Made by a program: the position numbers and the translations under genes. The notes under the pieces are model-generated. The model had not been told where the DNA came from. It saw only the letters and a program-made list of their open reading frames with translations, and searched no databases. This document shows positions 16,020 to 25,050 of a stretch of DNA of 25,050 nt, one piece after another. The stretch is from Silene noctiflora (Eukaryota > Streptophyta > Magnoliopsida > Caryophyllales > Caryophyllaceae). Location of the stretch: positions 23,262 to 48,311 of the forward strand of contig VHZZ01008756.1 in assembly GCA_009801015.1 (NCBI GenBank). The letters are read 5' to 3'. Each line of letters opens with the position of its first letter. Position 1 is the stretch's first letter.

Positions 16020-16345
16020 GTCCAAATGAGTTGCGATAGAAGGCTAGAATCAGTTTGATTATAGTTCAGTTCGAGCTCGGTCCGAGCGATCTCGAGTATG
16101 AGCTCGTTCAAAGCCTGATCAAATATGATCAATCTCGAGCTGAGTAAGGCTCAAATCAAATACACCCCTGATCATGTTCGAAGAAAAAAAATTTGAGAAA
16201 TGCTCGGGCTCGAGAAAAATTACACGACTCAAGATTGACATTGATTCCAGGAGCTCGAGTTTGATTTTTAATATACGAGTCGATTTTCGAGCTTAGTCCA
16301 GCTAGGTATCGACTCATCTCGGTTACACCCCTATATAAAAGTATA
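16020..16345. repeat. CTCGAG/GAGCTCG-rich repeat, MITE-like
   Basis: GAGCTCG, CTCGAG and CTCGAGCT recur in both orientations (about 16071, 16091, 16131, 16209, 16251, 16287). ACACCCCTGATC near 16161 and TTACACCCCTATA near 16324 are related motifs. The mix of inverted motifs suggests a foldback or terminal-inverted-repeat element, but the boundaries are not clear. Confidence 0.5.
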
Positions 16346-16394
16346 ATTTGCGTGGAAGGGTTAGATATAAAAGACTTAGGGTGAATTCACAATC

Positions 16395-18100
16395 TGTAAC
16401 ACCACCTTCTTGTCCGGCTAAGACAATGGGAGGATGTTATCATCTCGGTTTCCCGAGACGGTGAACCGGAGTTTCAATTAAGAAACAATTAACATAAATA
16501 AGTTATTTAGCGATTACATACATGATAAATGAATAAACAAAGAATACAAGTCATACTACTACGACTCTCTAAAGAGGACTATGCCAACTATCTCTTGCCG
16601 ACTCGACTCCAAGTCTGAGGCTTGTCCTGTCTCCCGCGAGATACCAAATCAACCTGCACTCAACCTGCTTCCCGTATGATCAGAAATATCATATGGATCA
16701 ACACAGGCCACTCCGGAAATAGGTGACAATTAACACACAACCCAAACACGTCACTTTCGATAATAAAACGCAGTGCAATATATATAATGATGCAACATTG
16801 CAAAGATATGAATGAGACACAATTTCACCAACACCACACCGGTACCGGGACACACCCAGATGTACTCACAACCCGGTGACGGCACCGCAGCACCGCCCAC
16901 CAAAACAGCCGGACCGTTGCCCGTAAAAACGTACTCGGGACACACCAGTGGTACTGGGTCCGAGAGCGACTCGGATCCCCTGCCAGATGACACGTCTCAA
17001 CCACACGTTTCCCTCCATAACTCAAGCCATTAATGTGCACATCCCTCTTGGAGTGGGAAGCTCCAAGAGGCGACCCAAGCGTAAGACGGTCTCCCAACCG
17101 CCTTATGTCTCCAGTATCACCACCACAACTCCACCAACGACCAACAACACGATCAACATACACATGAATGCGAACACGAACACAATATCGAATATGACAT
17201 CTCATGCAACATGCTACCAGCATACTATGAATGTAACCATGTGTCAAAGAATCCCGACTCTCGAGTCGTCCCAACAAATATCATGTTATAATGCATATCT
17301 GACACATACATGAAGCTCATTATCTTCCTCAGTTACCATGATGAATGCAATACTACTTTTATCATGGATTCTAAGTGACAAATGCAAACAACACACATTT
17401 ATATCATCAAAACCGAGTAGGATTAACCTACCTTTTAGCAATCTCCATAAGCTACTCGAATCCGACACAATCTCGTCTCATGAAACCGTCTCGTTCTATA
17501 CAAGTCACACAATACTATCACAATACATTCTACACTATTATACAATACAAAACCCCTTATTATTACCCACTAATTACCATATTACACATACTAATTACTA
17601 ATTAGTTACCCATAACAAAACCTCCAAAAGTTAGGGTTCATAAGAAAGGAAGGAAAGGTAGATCTCGACTTACTAGGTGAAAGGAAAGATGAATAAGGTG
17701 AGATATCCTCTAATCCAAGCTTGAATCTCATTAGGAAGGTATTTGTGAGGGTTTTAGAGGGAAAGAAGAGGATTTGGAGAGATAAGGAAGAAGGATGAAA
17801 TAAATTAGGATAAGGTCCCGAGATTAGATTTTATCGTTATTGTACAGTTTCACTCGGTCGAGTGTTGAGTCCACTCGGCCGAGTGCCCTCCACTCGGTCG
17901 AGTACTGGCCGTGCTCGGCCGAGTGTCAGCCACACGGTTCACCGAGGCTGGTCCATTGCAGCTTTACTAGGTCTAGTCTAGGTCCTACTTGGCCTAGTGT
18001 ACGACTTTACTTTACTCACTAGTAATCCCTTATCACGTCCGGTGATCCTCTCACGCATCCCGAGGTTCTCGTACGGGTCCCACAATTACTGGGTATTGCA
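16395..18100 (-). mobile_element. LTR (probably the 3' LTR) of a Ty3-type retrotransposon, minus strand
   Basis: On the - strand the LTR begins TGCAATACCCAGTAATTG at 18100 and ends GGTGTTACA at 16395, giving TG...CA ends over about 1.7 kb. Immediately upstream on that strand is TTTTAAGGGGGAAAGAT, a good polypurine tract, preceded by a frame ending GELRGRSSF and a stop, which looks like the tail of a Ty3 integrase frame. Internal sequence includes a CT-rich, leader-like zone on the - strand (about 17840-17640). Frames of 60-150 codons inside are shadows. No second LTR of this family is in the window. Confidence 0.7.
17851..17925. repeat. Four near-palindromic ACTCGGYCGAGT motifs
   Basis: CACTCGGTCGAGTG (17851-17864), CACTCGGCCGAGTG (17872-17885, a perfect 14-base palindrome), CACTCGGTCGAGTA (17891-17904) and GCTCGGCCGAGTG (17913-17925) are spaced about 20 bases apart inside the - strand LTR. 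More degenerate copies (ACTAGGTCTAGT, ACTTGGCCTAGT) follow to 18000. Confidence 0.9.
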
Positions 18101-18450
18101 ATCTTTCCCCCTTAAAATGAACTTCGTCCGCGAAGTTCGCCTATCTCCCTCTCCTCTCTATGCTTTCTCGAGTCTCTTCCGGTCTCGTTACCGACTTTCA
18201 AGTCTTTCTCTTTCCCGAACACTTACTCTCCTTATGACACTTACGCTCTCATCTCTCTCACTTGACTCACTCTTATAGTCCTTTGTGATCCTTACCGGGT
18301 ACACTCTCATACTAATTATCGGGTACACTCTCATACTTGTACACATACATGCATATTTTCCTTTAAATACCAATATTTCCTCTTTAAATCCAATTGTTAC
18401 ATTCACTCCCCCTAAAGAGAACTTCGCCCCGAAGTTCACCGCAACATCGC
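18101..18450 (-). pseudogene. Remnant of the integrase tail and polypurine region of the minus-strand Ty3 element
   Basis: Read on the - strand, two similar segments occur about 310 bases apart. One, around 18440-18400, reads VNFGAKFSLGG followed by a TTTAGGGGGAGTGAATGTAAC purine-rich tract. The other, around 18150-18105, reads GELRGRSSF-stop followed by TTAAGGGGGAAAGAT. Both match how Ty3 integrase frames end just before the polypurine tract (family knowledge). The integrase core is not visible further right, so the element is truncated near 18450-18600 where the next element starts. Confidence 0.55.
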
Positions 18451-18599
18451 TAATGTTCTCATAACTAGCCTAATAGGGTCCATAATGGTAGGTTTACGGT
18501 CTAACCACACTCCCTTGTTTACTACGGATGTCTCCTTACATGACGATGATGCTACTTATACACTCTCCCGTTATGGTTTCCCGTAAGTTCAAGATACAA

Positions 18600-19104
18600 G
18601 TCCAAATTCAACGTTTATGTTATATATGTATATATACACTTATGTTTGGTTATGAATAGTGACACGAGTCGAAACTTGGCTATGGGATTAGAACATATAT
18701 ATATATATACTTATGTTTGGTTATGAATAATGCCCTAGTAAGTTGCGAGAGCCCGCTAGAAGCATTTTAGGGTGAATAGCGGACCGAGGGGACCTTTTCA
18801 CTGCCCTATAGATCGGTAATTGAGACTGACCTGTGACCCTACCAATGACCCTTAATAATCCATGGTGAATCGATGTCCTAACTCATTCCCTCTATATTTT
18901 CTCGACTCATTATCTATCTTTAAACCCTTTATTTTATTGTTTTAGTTAGAACAGAAATCAAACAAACCCCGTTGTTTACTTAGACAGACTTAAATTGACA
19001 AGTAGACCGCAAATAGCCTCCCTGTGGATACGATCCCGACTTTCCCTAGCTATATTAGTTAGAGACCTTTGGGTTATTTTTGATAGGTTGCGACAGCCGT
19101 GTCA
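18600..19104 (+). mobile_element. Partial left (5') LTR of the Athila-like element
   Basis: It ends GTGTCA at 19104, five bases before the primer-binding site, which fits the terminal CA of an LTR. The right LTR start, TGATGCGTGCC, is not found between 18100 and 19104, so the 5' part of this LTR is missing or highly diverged. It contains a 21-base exact repeat, ACTTATGTTTGGTTATGAATA, at 18638-18658 and 18709-18729 beside TA-rich runs. Confidence 0.5.
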
Positions 19105-19109
19105 AATTT

Positions 19110-19127
19110 TGGCGCCGTTGCCGGGGA
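19110..19127 (+). other. Primer-binding site for tRNA-Asp
   Basis: TGGCGCCGTTGCCGGGGA is an 18-base complement of the 3' end of plant tRNA-Asp including CCA (family knowledge; the tRNA itself is not in the window). It is followed by a short leader to the gag ATG at 19221. Confidence 0.92.
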
Positions 19128-19220
19128 GGCAACATTTTATAAATGTTCATTTTAGTTTGTCTTTTGTCTCAGGGAACTTCAGTTCCTTGAGGCCGTTATT
19201 ATTCCCTTTAGTGTTTGTTT

Positions 19221-22081
19221 ATGCCCAGGTCTCATAGGTCCGAGATCGTGTCATTCGATCCCGAACCAGAAAAGACCCTAAGAGCTAGACAAAACTTCTT
19301 TAAGGAAATTCGTCAAGCCGAAGACTTGAGTACGCTTGAGACAGTTTACGCCGAGTATATTGCAGAAACCCAGTCTTTTGCAGAAGACACTTTCATTTCT
19401 GCCACCACTACGATCATGGCTACAAACTTTAAGACACTAGCAAGCCACTCTGAACCTACTCTTGAATCCATCCCTAAGGGATTCAAGCTTCCAACAAACG
19501 ATAATGGTACCTTCGAGATTCGTCCCTCCTACATTAATTTGGTGGAACGAAACATGTTCGGAGGTGGAGCCACTGAAGATCCGGCCAAGAAATTCGTTAA
19601 TTATTGTTTCTCTATTCCATTGACCACAGGTGTGACTCAGGACCAAGTCAAATAGGTTCTTTTCCCTTTCTCTCTACGAGATGGTGCAGCGGAGTGGCTT
19701 CGTGATTTAGATATGGAGGCACACGGTATTACAGATTGGAATTCACTAGCTCTTGCCTTTTACAAGAGATATTACCCACCACAGAAGACCAATGCCATGA
19801 GTAGCCAGATTACAAGTTTTAAACAAGGCCCTAATGAGGACCTAAATGAGGTGTGGGTTCGCTTCAAGAGACTAGTCCGCTCTGTTTCCTATCATGGTTT
19901 CCAGATCTGGTTTTTATGCAATCAGTTTTATAATGGTTTGTATGACGATCATAGAGCCTTACTTGATTCTTCTGCCAATGGGAGGTTTCAAAACAACACT
20001 ACTGATGCCAATGCTTGGAAATTGATCGGTGAGATAACTACTCACACTACTGATTATGGCAACCCTAGAGGTAGTACAAGAGGGGGTGGTTCAGATGGAG
20101 CCGTTTTAGCTCAGTTAGAGGCATTGATTCCCGAAATTGCCGCATTAAAGACCTCCCAATCTTTGGGAACCTAGCAGACGGTTCATGCTATGGTTCAACA
20201 AGAGGTCCCTTGTGAGAGATATGGTACTAATGGTCATGTTGCAGCTGGATGTATGAGTACTATAGAACAAGTTCATGCCTATCAGTCTTTCAAGCAAGGT
20301 ACTCCATACTCTAATATCTACAATGAGAGGACTAGGGAGAATCCTAACTTCTCATGGACAAGCCATAATGTTCAAATTACTACCCCACCGCCGACTAATG
20401 CATATGTTATTCCTCAAAATCGTGGTAATCAACCACAAGGTACCTTTATCAAGCAAAACCAAAGAGGTCAGAACTTTAATCAGCAGCAATTTCAACAGAT
20501 ACAACCTCCTCAACAAGCTCCAAATAATGATATGACGGAACTCAAAGCTATATTGCAGCAGAGTTTAATGATTCAACAGAAGCAAACAACTCAAATTTAC
20601 GAACTTGTGGCTTATAACAAGATGTTGGACACTCAGGTTGCTCAGTTGTCCAACCAAAACTCACAAAGACAACCCGGTGCATTGCCTTCTCAACCAGGTA
20701 AACCACATGAAACGATTAATGCTATCAACCTAAGGAGTGGTTTCACTTATCCCGGAACGGAGATGTCTAGAGATGATGGTGACTTGGTTATTGAAGATTT
20801 GGATGTTAATGCTGAAGCTGAGATAAATGACAACCAGGTTGTTAATTCGAATACTGGTGGTTTAACTGGTCATTTGGGACCTTCTGATAACGCTTCTAGT
20901 TCATTTCCTATTGATGATTCGACTTCTAATACTGCTAAGAAGTCAAATGTTGATAAAGAGAAGAAAGTTGTTGAGCCACCAATTGTGATCAAGCTCCCAT
21001 TCCCGACCCGGCAGCTGAATACCAAGATTGAGCAACAATTCGGGAAGTTTTTGAAAGTTGTCAAGAATCTTCAGGCATCTGTTCCATTCACAGAACTCAT
21101 TACTCAGGTACCTTCTTACGCTATGTTTATAAAATAAATTTTGAGTTGAAAGAGAAGTTTTGATGAGGTGGAGACTGTTGCTTTTACCGAGGAGTGTAGT
21201 GAACTCCTACAAAACAAGTCTCCACCCAAATTAACTGATCCAAGTAGTTTCTCCATCCCCTGTTCCATAGGCACCCATACTATAGATAATGCATTATGTG
21301 ATTTGGGTGCCAGTGTCAATGTCTTACCCCTATTTTTCGCTAAAAAGATAGGTTTGACTAAGTTTAAATGCACAAATATGACTGTCCAGATGACAGACCG
21401 TTCCTTGTCACATCCATTGGGGATCTTGGAAGATATTCTTATGCGGGTTGGGAAGTTCTTTATACTCGTTGATTTTATTGTCTTAGACATTCCTGAGGAT
21501 ACCCATACCCCTATTATCTTAGAGAGACCATTTTTGCACACTGCTGGTGCAATAATTGACGTAGGAGCGAGGACTCTGACATTTAAGGTGGGGGTGAGAA
21601 ATTAACATACACCCAGTCTAGTGTTTGTAGAGCACCTATGCAAGTTCTACCTTGCCATGTTATTTCCCCTGTAGAATCTGCTAAGGTAGTAGATATCCCT
21701 CTAATTGAGTCATGTTTTGCTGTTGTTGTGACACCTCCGCCCCATATTGGGAGCGAGATGGAGGACCATTATTTTGTTTCTCTTTCTCCAGGAAATGACA
21801 GGTTGAGCTCCAATGAGACTTTAAGAGGTGTACTTGGTGCATTGGGTGTAGTTTCTAAGGTTGGCGATGTTGATTATGGCGGAAGGATTGGAGATTCCAT
21901 GCCGCGTGCAAAGAAGGAGCGCCCGAAGGCTAAGTATAGTGAGATAGCATGTGCAACGGTATGCCCTTCTGTTTCTGAAAACAAGGGAAAGTGGTGGCCT
22001 AAGGCCAAGATCAAGAATGATGAGGGTACTTCACTCAGTCAGCAGCCATGTTATGGGCTGCTTAATTATTTAGGCAGATGA
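19221..22081 (+). pseudogene. gag-pro: gag-protease polyprotein of the Athila-like element, broken by stops and a frameshift
   Basis: The gag polyprotein would coat the RNA and the protease cleave it (family knowledge). From ATG 19221 a single frame gives, in order, a capsid-type region (PFSLRDGAAEWL, WNSLALAFYKRYYPP), a glutamine-rich linker, a single zinc knuckle at 20211-20252 and an aspartic protease with DLGAS at 21300-21314 and IILERPFLHTAGAIID. In-frame stops occur at 19653-19655 (TAG), 20172-20174 (TAG), 21135-21137 (TAA) and 21147-21149 (TGA). A frameshift near the G run at 21588-21594 moves the rest to another frame, which runs from about 21587 to the stop at 22081. The zinc knuckle has Tyr where the second Cys belongs. 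The reading ends before any reverse transcriptase. The protein as encoded cannot be made. Confidence 0.8.
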
Positions 22082-23918
22082 GGTGACAAAGATCGAGCGA
22101 GACTATATAACCGGGAGGCAACCCTAATTGTAAAAGCTTTGTACAAGTGTGCTTTATTTCAGTTTTTAATTAGCTCGTTAGTTTATTTTTAATGAATATA
22201 CTTTTGGAATGAGACTTAATTTTCATTTGAGTGTCATGCAGGTTCTTTTATGCGTGATGTTGTTTGATGCTGATGACCCTAATCTTATGGGTGTTGATTA
22301 GTGGCAGCTGGCCACGACCTCCCTATGTTTGATGTTGGTTTGGGGAAGTCCGTTTTGCATTAATTGTGAGTCTATTTTCCTAATTTTTATTCATTTGCAT
22401 TCTTTTTGTTCGTATATCCCTTTTCCCTATATTTTGATGCTCTTGGTTGTTTGCTGAATACAATGAGGGCATTGTATGGTTTGGTTTGGGGAGGGTATAC
22501 ATATGTCTGTGTTGCATCCATATGCATATTTCTTGCATTCTGCATGCATTTATTTCAAAAACTCAAAAAAAAAAAATTGAATTTTTTTAAAAAGATACAA
22601 AAACATGTTTGCATTTAGGTAGAGTCTTAGGTTGAGTCGGAGTGGTTATATAACAATGATGACATTGCTTTTATACTTTTGCTACTTCTTTTAAGCCTTA
22701 CATTTTTGACACCTTATTTTGAGAAATTCTTTTTCATAATCTACGAGTTTTTGATAAATTCTAGCAAACGAATATACTTGACCTATATGTTGGCAAACTA
22801 CTTATACTTTCTGAGGTTTAGAGCTTAATAAACTGGCGATATTTCATGACCGGTTTCATTTAGGATGTGAGTAGTACTCCTTACATAGCATGTAACATCA
22901 ATTTGCACAAGTATAAAATTTGTCTCTTACTGCCTACATACACTCGGGTTTGTGGTGGTGACACTTGTGGAGAGGCGATCCTTCCTTTATGCTTTACCCC
23001 TATTCGCCTCACATTAGCCAAATTTGCCTTGTTTTTGACCCATTTATTCAACTACATTCCTATATGGCCTACCCTTGTCAAGTTAGTCTTTTTGGTAAGT
23101 TTGGAAGCCTTGTTAAGGTCAATCTATGATTAATGCTTTTGTGTTGAAAGGAAGATGAACGAAGAAAAGAAATGAAAAAAGAGGAAAATGAAAAAAAAAA
23201 AAAAAAATGAAAAAACAAAATTTATGAAAAAGAAGAAAAAAAAACTGAAGGTTGAAAAAGAATAAAAGATGGAGATTCATTTTACTCCTATGTTGTTATT
23301 CCATATTGTTTGAGGAGTATTGTTGTTGTCGTGAGTGAGTTTATGCCTTCTTTGGCACTGTTCCTAAATTTTGATGATGGTTTAGAAGTGGAACATGTTT
23401 AATTTTGGTTGTGTTCGATGGTAGCTTGACTTTTACCTCCACACATCCAAACTATTTTGCCCCTTAATACCCATTTACTTCACCTCACATTTTTATGTAA
23501 GTCCTCGGCATGTGTTTTAGACCTCGTTGGTTGGAGTGTATGTGTACGATAGCTAGAGATGTTTATCATGTTAGATTGGATGCATGCTTTTGTAGGCCGC
23601 AATTAGGTGAGTGGCTATCTTCTTTCTCTCTTACAAAATTTATACTCACCTTGTGCTTTAATGAGAGATGAGCGACTAGTGAGAGTCCGACATAGATGGT
23701 CTTGCAAGGTCGACGGTTTGGTAGTTTTTGGTCATTGATTTAACTCGTTTGCATTTGAATTTTTATGCTTAATCTTTGGAATTCATTCCTTAGCATGAGT
23801 GTGCTATTGCATTAAATTGGTTTAATGAGTCCTTTGTATAACTAGCTCTGAGTTATGTACCGCTCCATTAGTCTTTCCTCTGTGTCTTGTGTGTACTGCT
23901 TGCTTGGGGACAAGCAAG
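22082..23918 (+). other. Non-coding internal spacer of the Athila-like element
   Basis: This 1.8 kb stretch has no reverse transcriptase, integrase or envelope-like frame on either strand; small frames of up to about 90 codons show no domain. It is T-rich, with an A-rich purine block at about 23150-23270 and a first copy of the polypurine-like motif GGTTTGGTTTGGGGAGG at 22478-22494. Such spacers between pol and the 3' LTR are usual in Athila/Tat elements. Confidence 0.6.
23150..23272 (+). repeat. A-rich purine tract
   Basis: About 120 bases consist almost entirely of A and G with long A runs (a 17-A run near 23191), with ATGAAAAA-like units repeated. Confidence 0.85.
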
Positions 23919-23937
23919 GGTTTGGTTTGGGGAGGTT
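23919..23937 (+). other. Polypurine tract of the Athila-like element
   Basis: GGTTTGGTTTGGGGAGGTT directly precedes the LTR start TGATGCGTGCC. It is G-rich and T-interrupted, as in Athila/Tat elements, and follows the GGGGACAAGCAAGGG sequence commonly seen there. It primes plus-strand synthesis in family members. Confidence 0.75.
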
Positions 23938-24613
23938 TGATGCGTGCCTTTTAGACGTATTTATTTACTTATTCGGCACGCATTTCTATGAGCTTATTTA
24001 TTTGTTTCGCTTTATTTCCTCCTGTATTTGCTACTTTGGTATGTTTCGTGTCCTTTGCAAGATTGAAGCTCATTTACTCTTTTACAAGCCGAAACCTTTT
24101 CATAATGAACAAGAAGAAGTTTAGAAGGCTTGGTCGAGTTTGGGAGAGTGAGAATGGAGTTTTACACGCCTTGTCTAATGACATACTACAACTTGTCTAA
24201 CGAAATCCTTCCTCTGTCTACCGACGAAACTCTTATTTGCACGACACAGTGACAATCACATTGCAGAGATATCAAGCTTGTCTATCGACTCAATCCATTT
24301 GTCTATCGACCAAGACGCCTAAGTCTTCCGACATAGCAGTCAAGTCGTCCGACATAACAGCCAAGTCGTCCTACTTTGCTCATTCAGTCGGTCGACCAGT
24401 TTTTTGCCTTGATTTTGAGTTGCTCGACACAGTTCTAAGCCTTGCTCCATCATTAATCAATATCATCCTAAGTGCAGCAGTAGGTCGTTCGACCAAGTCC
24501 TGTTTGTCATTCGGCCAAGTTAATGTTGTCGTTCGACTTGCAGCGGTTTAATTTGGTCGGTTGCATCGATTAATTTGTTTTATCGTTTAGTTTTATATTT
24601 TCTCGGGTTTTAC

Positions 24614-24621
24614 TATATAAG
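24614..24621 (+). promoter_or_regulatory. TATA box candidate of the right LTR
   Basis: TATATAAG is followed about 30 bases later by a T- and A-rich start region. It lies about 680 bases into the LTR, a normal place for the U3/R promoter. Confidence 0.6.
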
Positions 24622-24970
24622 ACCTTGTAAACCTATTAATTGGGGGTATCTTTTATTCACTCCAAAACTGAATTACTACTTTTCTCTAAAAAAATTTAGA
24701 TCTAGAATAATTCTCTTTATCCATTGCTCAACTCGGATTTAATTCGTAATATTAATTCTTGCTTTTCGCTTTAATTCTTCTTTGTTTATTTCATTATCCC
24801 CTTTAATTATTGTTACTTTTAGTTTATGCTTTTTAATCTCTTAATTAATTTCATTATGAATTCTTTCCCTTTGTCGTCTTATTCTATTGTTTTTGCAATT
24901 TTCATTATGAGTAGCTAAACCCCCTTTTGCTAGGATTTAGTGTAATACTACGGTATTCTGTGCCTATAGT

Positions 24971-25004
24971 TACTCTATCGAGTAGGGCTTACTCTGTCGA
25001 GTAA
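24971..25004. repeat. Paired TACTC..TCGAGTA motifs in the right LTR
   Basis: TACTCTATCGAGTA and TTACTCTGTCGAGTAA are near-palindromes four bases apart, and a further GGGTACTCGAT ends the window. They share the ACTC..TCGAGT frame with the motifs at 17851-17925. Confidence 0.85.
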
Positions 25005-25050
25005 GTTTTGGTCAGTTTTGGAATCAGGTTCTGCCTGATGGGTACTCGAT

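Larger units (their letters stand above)
18600..25050 (+). mobile_element. Non-autonomous Athila-like Ty3 LTR retrotransposon (gag-protease only), continuing past the window
   Basis: In order: partial left LTR ending near 19104, tRNA-Asp primer-binding site at 19110-19127, gag-protease region 19221-22081, a long non-coding spacer to 23918, polypurine tract 23919-23937, and the start of the right LTR from 23938. This order is that of Athila/Tat-lineage elements, whose gag zinc knuckle and DLGAS protease are both recognisable. There is no reverse transcriptase, RNase H or integrase; the usual YxDD reverse-transcriptase motif is absent. So it depends on another element or is dead. The left boundary is uncertain. 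Confidence 0.75.
23938..25050 (+). mobile_element. Right (3') LTR of the Athila-like element, cut by the window end
   Basis: It starts TGATGCGTGCCTTTTAGACG right after the polypurine tract. It contains repeated TCGAC/GTCCGAC motifs (for example CAAGTCGTCCGACATA near 24340), a TATA-like TATATAAG at 24614-24621 followed by a T-rich region, and the paired motifs TACTCTATCGAGTA (24971-24984) and TTACTCTGTCGAGTAA (24989-25004). The LTR end (CA) lies beyond the window. It shows little matching to the visible left LTR because different LTR parts are visible at each end. The 104-codon frame at 24237-24551 is inside the repeat region and has no domain. Confidence 0.65.

Noticed and set aside
16812..17313. 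Overlapping frames of 70-150 codons on both strands
   Set aside because: They lie inside the LTR, have no recognisable domain and overlap each other on opposite strands.
16395..18103. Solo LTR with a 5-base target duplication CAATC (16390-16394 and 18099-18103)
   Set aside because: The right-hand CAATC overlaps the LTR end itself, and the adjoining sequence is a polypurine tract and an integrase-like tail, so this is an LTR still attached to internal sequence. The CAATC match is probably chance.
24237..24551. Frame of 104 codons near the window end
   Set aside because: It lies in the TCGAC-repeat region of the right LTR and has a repeat-derived serine-rich reading with no domain.

Overview
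This is plant nuclear DNA, almost certainly from a eudicot. It has intron-rich genes with GT-AG junctions, AT-rich introns, E2F-type promoter elements, miniature inverted-repeat elements (MITEs) and plant-type Ty3 LTR retrotransposons with a tRNA-Asp primer site. Plant Caryophyllales are possible from the style of the repeats, but that is a weak impression. All exon models were built by eye from conserved protein sequence, splice sites and reading-phase bookkeeping; no alignment was run.

Bases 1-1508 hold the 3' end of a lipin-type phosphatidate phosphatase gene (PAH family, + strand), whose last four coding exons are visible, followed by its 3' untranslated region. Bases 2000-3000 are intergenic, with a foldback MITE, a TA microsatellite and the promoter of the next gene. 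Bases 3201-9739 carry a complete 18-exon gene for MCM6, a subunit of the MCM2-7 replicative helicase (829 codons plus stop). An inverted pair of E2F sites lies about 130 bases upstream of its ATG. Intron 13 contains a Stowaway-like MITE present twice around a single N, and intron 14 is a GC-AG intron. Bases 10250-11370 are a MITE cluster with two related copies in opposite orientation. Bases 15478-12112 (- strand) hold a five-exon gene for a 281-residue protein that I cannot name. Its C-terminal half looks like a conserved nucleic-acid-related domain. It is convergent with MCM6.

From 15600 onward the window is repeats. A GC-rich repeat and a CTCGAG-rich repeat are followed by the 3' end of a Ty3-type element on the - strand (LTR 16395-18100, polypurine tract and integrase-tail remnants to about 18450). 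From about 18600 to beyond the window end there is a + strand Athila-like element. It has a partial left LTR, a perfect tRNA-Asp primer-binding site, a gag-protease frame broken by four stops and a frameshift, no reverse transcriptase or integrase, a long spacer, a polypurine tract and the start of the right LTR.

The single-copy genes cover lipid metabolism and DNA replication, plus a possible DNA-repair-related protein. They are not an operon-like unit. I found no convincing novel biological system. The most worthwhile leads are the unnamed - strand gene, the probable assembly duplication at the N, and the structure of the non-autonomous retroelement.
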